Assembly (NCBI GenBank): GCA_023271515.1
Contig: JALPXQ010000024.1
Location: 1 to 15,978 of the forward strand
Source of the DNA: Dehalococcoidia bacterium
GTDB lineage: Bacteria; Chloroflexota; Dehalococcoidia; SZUA-161; SpSt-899
Length of the DNA stretch: 15,978 nucleotides
Direction: 5' to 3'
Below, in pieces: positions 7,285 to 12,832 of the stretch. Below the pieces are notes generated by a model. That model ran no database searches, was not told the DNA's origin, and worked only from the letters and a program-made list of their open reading frames with translations. The number at the start of each line of letters is the position of its first letter. Within the stretch, counting starts at the first letter, position 1. Made by a program: the position numbers and the translations under genes.

Positions 7285-8414
7285 AGAAACAAGCGTTGAT
7301 TTTTATGTTTGCTGCGATTGCGATCATCGCTGCCACCCTTCTTATGGCACCGGATGATCCTGTACCAACGCTGATTCATCAGCCAGTCGCTCATGTTGAA
7401 GTCAGGGGTATGGAAGCGAGATTCTGGCAACAACTGGACGATGGGCGGGTTCAGTGCCTGCTCTGCGTGCACTACTGCATCGTTGCACCAGGGGAGCGCG
7501 GCATCTGCCGGGTGAGAGAGAACAGAGAAGGACGTCTCTACACCATGGTGTACGGTCTCCTTGCCGCCACTCCGATCGCCCCGATCGAAAAAGACGGAAT
7601 GCAGCACGCCCTTCCGGGAACTGATGTCCTGGCCATCGCCACGGCATCGTGCAATTTTCGCTGCAGGCAATGCCATAACTGGCATATCACTCAACGTTAT
7701 CCGGAAGATGTAAGAGCGCGCGAGTTCACCCCGCAGGAGGTGGTAGATTTAGCGCTACGCCGAGGAGCACGCACAATCACCGGAACAATCAATGAGCCCA
7801 CCATTTTCTTTGAATTCCTTTATGATGTGGCTATTTTAGCCAGGGAAGCGGGGCTCAGGATGCAGTTTCATACCAATGGCGCGATCGCTGAAGAACCACT
7901 GCGGGCATTGCTCCAGCGGCTCGACCAGGCGGTAGTAGACCTTAAAGGATTCTGCCCTACTGTTTATCGAGAATACTTCGGTGGATGTCTCGATTCAGTG
8001 CTCAGGACGCTTAAGATCATCAAAGAGGAAGGGGCGTGGCTGGAGATCACCAATCTCGTCATTCCCACAGTTAACGATTGTATGGACAAGATCAAAGCGA
8101 TGTGTGAATGGATTCTAAAAAACTTAGGGCCGGATGTGCCTCTCCACTTCACTCGCTTTTTTCCCGCATATCGGCTGACCCATCTTCCCCCTACTCCCAT
8201 AGAAACACTGGAGGAGGCTCATAGAATTGCCAGGGAGGTAGGGCTCAATTTTGTCACCATCGGTAATGTCCCCGGGCATCGCTACAATTCCACTTTTTGC
8301 CCGTGCACCGGGGAGAGACTGATACACCGTGTCCATTTTACAGTGGTGTATAATAAAGTAGTTGATGGCAGATCACCATTCTCCGGCCGTCCTGTGCCGG
8401 GGATTTGGGAATAA
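7281..8414 (+). CDS. Membrane-anchored AmrS-like radical SAM enzyme, paralogue 2 (zinc ribbon lost)
   Basis: 377 residues from ATG 7281, which overlaps the previous stop as ATGA. A GTG at 7242 in frame would add 13 residues inside the preceding gene and put polar residues before the membrane helix, so it is rejected. The membrane helix spans about 4-23. The N-terminal Cys set is C59, C62, C66, C76. The radical SAM cluster is C124-x3-C128-x2-C131 with HNW. Substrate-side motifs are GTINEPTIFFEF (168-179), HTNGAIAEEPL and DLKGF (220-224). The C-terminal ribbon is degenerate: the first pair reads FCPCTG (C340, C342) and the second pair is replaced by GRSPFSG, so no Zn site remains. The end is PGIWE. 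After it comes a 255-base gap holding a foreign remnant, the only wide break among these enzyme genes. Confidence 0.85.
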   Translation: MKKQALIFMFAAIAIIAATLLMAPDDPVPTLIHQPVAHVEVRGMEARFWQQLDDGRVQCLLCVHYCIVAPGERGICRVRENREGRLYTMVYGLLAATPIAPIEKDGMQHALPGTDVLAIATASCNFRCRQCHNWHITQRYPEDVRAREFTPQEVVDLALRRGARTITGTINEPTIFFEFLYDVAILAREAGLRMQFHTNGAIAEEPLRALLQRLDQAVVDLKGFCPTVYREYFGGCLDSVLRTLKIIKEEGAWLEITNLVIPTVNDCMDKIKAMCEWILKNLGPDVPLHFTRFFPAYRLTHLPPTPIETLEEAHRIAREVGLNFVTIGNVPGHRYNSTFCPCTGERLIHRVHFTVVYNKVVDGRSPFSGRPVPGIWE

Positions 8415-8653
8415 TAAATGTAAAAATGAGAAATGAAAATGCAAAATGACAAATCAAGATTTAAAATTGAATTTAAGAAAAGGTTATATACGTTTACTCT
8501 GAAGCTTATAGAGTTTTTAGACAAATTGCCGAAAGACAATGTTTCCAGGAGAATTGGCGATCAATTACTTCGGCATTTTGACTCTGAAAGAGAAAAAATA
8601 ATTTTTGATATTTTATATGTAATTTTGCTTTTTAATCTTTGATATTTGCCATT
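8415..8653 (+). pseudogene. Decayed four-helix-bundle (23S rRNA IVS family) gene with inverted-repeat flanks
   Basis: An A+T-rich block between two GC-balanced genes. ATG 8433 opens a 69-residue frame ending at a TGA at 8640-8642. The middle (FKKRLYTFTLKLIEFLDKLP, KDNVSRRIGDQLLR) matches the first helices of four-helix-bundle proteins of the 23S rRNA intervening-sequence family. After QLLR, where intact proteins continue with a Ser-Gly-x-Ser-x-G-x-N-Y-x-E stretch, it switches to HFDSEREKIIFDILYVILLF, implying an internal deletion of some 60-70 codons. The left flank repeats AAATG words five times (8416-8447). AATGACAAATCAAGA (8445-8459) is an imperfect inverted repeat of TCTTTGATATTTGCCATT (8636-8653). 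It looks like an inserted unit that has since decayed. Whether a 69-residue product is made is unknown. Confidence 0.7.
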
Positions 8654-8669
8654 AAAAGGAGGTGCAAAA

Positions 8670-9386
8670 ATGATCTCAAATCTCAAAAAGGCTGTGGGGG
8701 TGGTGATATTCTTGGTCATGGTTGCTGGCGCTGGGGCGATGGGATGCCCTGAACCCGCAGTGCAAGAGACTATACGCCGAGACGTAATCATCAGTCTCCC
8801 TTCTCCGCGTCACACAGGCGAAATGTCAGTGGAAGAGGCAATCTTCCGGCGCCGGTCAATACGCCATTTCCCGGATAAACCGTTGACCCTGGAGGAGGTA
8901 TCACAGCTTCTGTGGGCAGCAGGAGGAAAGACTATTGATGGGGTAACCGGGGCAACCCGTGCCTTCCCATCTGCCGGTGGGCTATACCCATTTGAGATAT
9001 ATCTCGTTGCCGGAAACGTAACTGGTCTAACTGATGGGGTCTATCGGTTCAGATGGCGGGATCACTCGCTGGAGATGATAAAGGAAGGGGATTTTCGCCA
9101 GGAGCTGATGGTAGCCTCGCTCAGACAGAGGTTTGTGCACCAGGCACCGGTAAGCATCGTCTGGGTCGGTGATTTCGCCAGGATCAGAAGATTTTACGGA
9201 AGTCGAGGAGTAGAGCGCTACATCTCGATGGATGTCGGCGGGGCCGGTCAGAACGTCCATCTTCAGGCAGAAGCCCTGGGTCTGGGCACAGTGATCGTGG
9301 GGGCATTCCGTGACCGAGCTGTCCAGGGTATCCTGGGCACAGAGCTTACACCCCTGTACATCATGCCGGTGGGAAGGAGAGGATAG
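8670..9386 (+). CDS. SagB-type nitroreductase-family flavoprotein, probable lipoprotein
   Basis: 238 residues from ATG 8670, set by AAGGAGGT at 8656-8663; an in-frame TTG at 8646 precedes that site and is rejected. The N-terminus is a signal peptide (KK, then hydrophobic 8-24) ending in GAMGC with Cys26, a weak but plausible lipobox. The FMN-dependent domain begins at about 54: RRRSIRHFPDKPLTLEEVSQ (60-79) binds FMN phosphate, FPSAGGLYPFEIYLV (99-113) is the hallmark of SagB-type dehydrogenases, and SMDVGGAGQNVHLQAEALGL (186-205) is the helix near the flavin. SagB proteins oxidise azolines in peptide maturation, but the wider group includes reductases of unknown role. It sits among the radical SAM genes, and its TAG is followed directly by the next ATG. 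If exported, it acts outside the membrane. Substrate unknown. Confidence 0.82.
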   Translation: MISNLKKAVGVVIFLVMVAGAGAMGCPEPAVQETIRRDVIISLPSPRHTGEMSVEEAIFRRRSIRHFPDKPLTLEEVSQLLWAAGGKTIDGVTGATRAFPSAGGLYPFEIYLVAGNVTGLTDGVYRFRWRDHSLEMIKEGDFRQELMVASLRQRFVHQAPVSIVWVGDFARIRRFYGSRGVERYISMDVGGAGQNVHLQAEALGLGTVIVGAFRDRAVQGILGTELTPLYIMPVGRRG

Positions 9387-10520
9387 ATGAGGAAGGGCAT
9401 CTTGATCCTTATGATGGCGGCTATTGTGATTACTGGAGTGATCTGGCTTTTCCCGCTATGGCAGGATCCGCCTCCATGCAGCATCGAGCCGGAGGCGGCA
9501 CTGCCAGTCGGTCCTCGACCGGCGCGGTACTGGCAGGAGCTTGATAATAGCAAGGTGTGGTGCCAGCTTTGCCCGCATTATTGCGTTATCCCCGAGGGAG
9601 GACGCGGCCTGTGCCGGGTGCGCAAGAACCGTGAAGGCGTGCTCTACTCCCTCGTTTATGGAAAGCCCGTGGCCATTGGCATCGGCCCGATTGAAAAGGC
9701 GCCCTTTCATCACTTCCATCCCGGACATAGACGCCTGACAATCGCTACTGTTGGTTGTAATTTGAGATGCAAACACTGCCACAACTGGCACATTTCGCAG
9801 CGAGAGTTCGAAGAGGTGAGATACCGTCCCCTCTCACCATATGAAATCATTGCTGCGGTAAAAAGAGCTGGCCTAAACTCTGTCTCCTTTACCTATACCG
9901 AGCCGACGGTCTTCTTTGAATACATGTACGACATAGCGAAGTTGGCGCAGGCTCACGGCATGAAGACGACGCTTGTCACCAATGGGTTTATCAGTCCTGA
10001 GCCGCTGCGGGCGCTTCTTGAACACATGGATGCGGTAAGGGTAGACCTGAAGGCATTCACTGAGGAGTTCTATCAAGAGATAAGCAGAGCATCGCTGGCG
10101 CCGGTTCTTGATACCCTGAAAATCATCCAGGAAGAAGGGGTATGGCTGGAGATTATCAATCTCATTATCCCCACGCTCAATGATTGCCCGGCGGAAATTA
10201 GGGCGATGTGTGAATGGATTCTGGAGAACTTAGGACCTGATGTTCCTCTCCATCTAAACCGCTTCCACCCTGCCTTTAAAATGACCCATCTTCCGCCGAC
10301 CCCGGTGGAGACACTGGAGATGGCGCATCGAATTGCCAGAGAGGTGGGGATAAACTTCGTCACCATCGGCAATCTTCCCGGGCATCGCTATGACAGCACC
10401 TTTTGTCCTGCTTGCGAAGCAAGATTGATCCACCGTATTGGCTTTTCTGTCCTGGAAAATAATATTGAAGAAGGAAGGTGTAAATTCTGTGGCAAGGAGA
10501 TTCCCGGCGTCTGGGAGTAA
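9387..10520 (+). CDS. Membrane-anchored AmrS-like radical SAM enzyme, paralogue 3 (closest to canonical motifs)
   Basis: 377 residues; ATG follows the preceding TAG with no gap, with GGAAGGAGAGG as ribosome-binding site. The membrane helix spans about 4-23. N-terminal Cys: C59, C62, C66, C76 (WCQLCPHYCVIPEGGRG is very close to canonical AmrS). The cluster is C124-x3-C128-x2-C131 followed by HNW. This copy alone keeps SFTYTEPTVFFEY (167-179) and LVTNGFISPEPL (196-207), the usual motifs of the family, with DLKAF at 220-224. The zinc ribbon is intact (C340, C343, C365, C368), ending IPGVWE. The complete motif set suggests it retains the ancestral reaction (inference). The family's biochemical role is not settled to my knowledge. 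It is normally paired with AMMECR1 and Memo proteins, which are not in view here. Confidence 0.87.
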   Translation: MRKGILILMMAAIVITGVIWLFPLWQDPPPCSIEPEAALPVGPRPARYWQELDNSKVWCQLCPHYCVIPEGGRGLCRVRKNREGVLYSLVYGKPVAIGIGPIEKAPFHHFHPGHRRLTIATVGCNLRCKHCHNWHISQREFEEVRYRPLSPYEIIAAVKRAGLNSVSFTYTEPTVFFEYMYDIAKLAQAHGMKTTLVTNGFISPEPLRALLEHMDAVRVDLKAFTEEFYQEISRASLAPVLDTLKIIQEEGVWLEIINLIIPTLNDCPAEIRAMCEWILENLGPDVPLHLNRFHPAFKMTHLPPTPVETLEMAHRIAREVGINFVTIGNLPGHRYDSTFCPACEARLIHRIGFSVLENNIEEGRCKFCGKEIPGVWE

Positions 10521-10524
10521 AAAG

Positions 10525-11646
10525 GTGAAGTGGATAATAATCCTGATTGGGGGATTGATCCTCTTGGGAGGAGGTATGTTGTTGTCGTCGGCGATGCAGC
10601 AGGAAATTACCTCACAGCAGGTGGCCATAAATAGCGATATGACACCGGCGCGGTTCTACGAGCCACTCTCCGATTACAGGGTGCGCTGCATGCTCTGTTT
10701 CCATAAGTGTATCATTCCGTCCGGCATGCCAGGCATCTGTCGCGTACGCATAAATCACGAGGGACGGCTATATACCGTTGTCTATGGCCGCCCGGCCGGT
10801 TTGCAGACCGACCCGATCGAAGCTGAGCCGATGTACCATATGATACCGGGGCATCGCAACCTTGGCGTTTTCACCGCATCTTGCAATTTTCGCTGTAAAC
10901 AGTGTCACAACTGGCATATCACTCAGCGGGGGCCGGAGGAGGTGCGGGCGCTGCGGTATACTCCAGAGGAAGTCGTTGCCGAGGCGATCAGGCGGAGAAG
11001 CCGGTCCATCTCACACACGATAAACGAGCCAACAGTTTTTTTTGAGTTTATGTATGATATTTCCGTGATAGCCCGTGAGGAAGGGCTGCTTAATCTCTTT
11101 CACTCCAACGGAGCAATTGCCCCGGAGCCGCTCAGAGCTATCTTAAAGCATATGGATGGAGTTGTCATTGATCTAAAGGCGTTCTGTGATGACCTCTACC
11201 GTGATATCTTTAGCGGTGAGCTGGCTCCTGTCCTTGAAACACTCAAAATCATCAGGGAAGAAGGAGTACACCTTGAGATCGTCAATCTCATTATCCCCAC
11301 AATCAATGACTGTATGGATACAATCAGAGCGATGTGTGAGTGGATTCTGAAGCATCTCGGACCGGATGTCCCGCTTCACTTTACCCGTTTTCATCCTAAC
11401 TTTCGGCTGACTCACCTTCCACCGACGCCGGTGGAGACACTGGAAGAGGCGCATCGCATCGCCAGGGAAGTGGGAATAAACTTCGTCACTCTCGGCAATG
11501 TCCCCGGTCACCGCTATAACAGCACTTTTTGTCCTGCTTGCGAAGAGAAATTGGTTCATCGCGTCGGCTTTTCTGTCCTGGCGAACAATATCGAGAAGGG
11601 AAGGTGCAAATTCTGCGGCCACAAGATTCCCGGCATCTGGGAGTAA
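10525..11646 (+). CDS. Membrane-anchored AmrS-like radical SAM enzyme, paralogue 4 (GTG start)
   Basis: 373 residues from GTG 10525, four bases after the previous stop. GGGAG at 10513-10517, lying in the end of the upstream gene, is correctly spaced. A TTG at 10438 would add 29 residues read inside the preceding zinc-ribbon region and is unlikely. The membrane helix spans about 3-22. N-terminal Cys: C55, C58, C62, C72. The cluster is C120-x3-C124-x2-C127 with HNW. SHTINEPTVFFEF (163-175), HSNGAIAPEPL and DLKAF (216-220) follow. The zinc ribbon is intact (C336, C339, C361, C364), ending IPGIWE. Its C-terminal third is close to paralogue 3, while the stretch EEGVHLEIVNLIIPTINDCM is nearly identical to paralogue 5 at protein and DNA level, pointing to sequence exchange between copies. 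Confidence 0.85.
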   Translation: MKWIIILIGGLILLGGGMLLSSAMQQEITSQQVAINSDMTPARFYEPLSDYRVRCMLCFHKCIIPSGMPGICRVRINHEGRLYTVVYGRPAGLQTDPIEAEPMYHMIPGHRNLGVFTASCNFRCKQCHNWHITQRGPEEVRALRYTPEEVVAEAIRRRSRSISHTINEPTVFFEFMYDISVIAREEGLLNLFHSNGAIAPEPLRAILKHMDGVVIDLKAFCDDLYRDIFSGELAPVLETLKIIREEGVHLEIVNLIIPTINDCMDTIRAMCEWILKHLGPDVPLHFTRFHPNFRLTHLPPTPVETLEEAHRIAREVGINFVTLGNVPGHRYNSTFCPACEEKLVHRVGFSVLANNIEKGRCKFCGHKIPGIWE

Positions 11647-11662
11647 AAAGTGAGGTGTAGTT

Positions 11663-12832
11663 ATGAATAAAGACAAACGGGGAATAGTGCTACGGGTTTT
11701 TGGCGCCATTTTTTTCGGCGTGACTGTCCTGGTTGTCTTCTGGGTTGCGCTGTACGGCTGGCAACAGGTGCCGATGGTGCCAGATGTGCCGCAAATACCT
11801 GACAGAGAAGTACCGGATGTTGGACTGCGAGAGGCAATGTTCTGGGAGGAGCTGGAGGGCAACAGGGTTCTCTGTAATCTCTGTTTCCACCGCTGTGTCA
11901 TTCCTGTCGGGAGGCGCGGGGCATGCCGGGTGCGGGAGAATATTGCTGGCAGATTATACAGCCTGGTTCACTCTCGCCCATCGTCGGTGATGATCGATCC
12001 GATCGAAAAAGAGCCGCAGCTCCACCACCGCCCGGGAACTGAGATCCTTTGCGTTGGGACCGTGGGATGCAATTTTCGCTGCATGCAATGCCACAACTGG
12101 ACCCTGTCACAGGCAAGCCCCACTGACCTGCGCGTCTTCGATCTACCTCCGGCGCAACTGGTGGAACTGGCCCTGGAACGAGGGGTCACCGCGATCTCAT
12201 TTACCTATAATGACCCCATCGTCCTCTTTGAATATGTCTATGACACCGCGGTCCTGGCGAGAGAGGCAGGAGTTGGACTCATCTGGCATTCAAATGGCGC
12301 CATCGCTGAAGAGCCGCTGCGCAAACTTCTCCAGTATACTACGGCGGTAACTATTGACCTCAAGGGGTTCTGCGAAGAAGTCTATCGGGAGACCTTCAGC
12401 GGGGACCTCGCTTATGTCTTAAGGACACTGAAAATTATCAGGGAAGAAGGGGTACACCTTGAGATAGTCAATCTCGTTATCCCCACCATCAATGATTGTA
12501 TGGATACAATCAGGGCAATGTGTGAATGGATTCTGGAGCATCTCGGACCGGACGTCCCGCTACATTTCTCCCGTTTCTTCCCCGCATATCGGCTGACCCA
12601 TCTTCCCGCTACACCAATAAAGACGCTGGAGGAAGCACATCGAATCGCCAGAGAAGTGGGACTCAATTTCGTCACTATCGGCAATGTCCCCGGGCACCGC
12701 TACAATTCCACTTTTTGCCCGTGCACCGGCAAACGACTGATTTACCGCATCCATTTCACAGTGATCTATAACAAGGTGGTTGATGGCAGATCGCCCTTTT
12801 CCGGTCGCCCGGTGCCTGGAATCTGGGAATGA
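11663..12832 (+). CDS. Membrane-anchored AmrS-like radical SAM enzyme, paralogue 5 (zinc ribbon lost, mosaic)
   Basis: 389 residues, the longest copy, with GAGGTG as ribosome-binding site. The membrane helix spans about 10-31, followed by a Pro-rich spacer (VPMVPDVPQIPDREVPDV). N-terminal Cys: C71, C74, C78, C88. The cluster is C136-x3-C140-x2-C143 with HNW; Cys130 six residues before it is unique to this copy. SFTYNDPIVLFEY (179-191) differs from the EPT found in the others, with HSNGAIAEEPL and DLKGF (232-236). The C-terminus is almost identical to paralogue 2: FCPCTG (C352, C354) and GRSPFSG in place of the second Cys pair, ending PGIWE. The first half resembles paralogue 3, the middle paralogue 4 and the end paralogue 2. 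Its stop overlaps the next start (ATGA). Confidence 0.85.
   Translation: MNKDKRGIVLRVFGAIFFGVTVLVVFWVALYGWQQVPMVPDVPQIPDREVPDVGLREAMFWEELEGNRVLCNLCFHRCVIPVGRRGACRVRENIAGRLYSLVHSRPSSVMIDPIEKEPQLHHRPGTEILCVGTVGCNFRCMQCHNWTLSQASPTDLRVFDLPPAQLVELALERGVTAISFTYNDPIVLFEYVYDTAVLAREAGVGLIWHSNGAIAEEPLRKLLQYTTAVTIDLKGFCEEVYRETFSGDLAYVLRTLKIIREEGVHLEIVNLVIPTINDCMDTIRAMCEWILEHLGPDVPLHFSRFFPAYRLTHLPATPIKTLEEAHRIAREVGLNFVTIGNVPGHRYNSTFCPCTGKRLIYRIHFTVIYNKVVDGRSPFSGRPVPGIWE

Noticed and set aside
10438..10524. TTG start at 10438 for radical SAM copy 4
   Set aside because: It would put 29 extra residues, read out of frame inside copy 3's zinc ribbon, before the membrane helix; GTG 10525 has a spaced ribosome-binding site.
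11173..11901. A 242-codon open frame on the minus strand across radical SAM copies 4 and 5
   Set aside because: It lies opposite two genes with clear conserved motifs, has no recognisable domain, and its length follows from codon bias of the sense genes.
8670..12832. A ribosomal peptide (RiPP) biosynthesis cluster based on SagB plus radical SAM
   Set aside because: No YcaO, no precursor-recognition domain and no small precursor gene were seen, and the radical SAM proteins lack SPASM-type C-termini.
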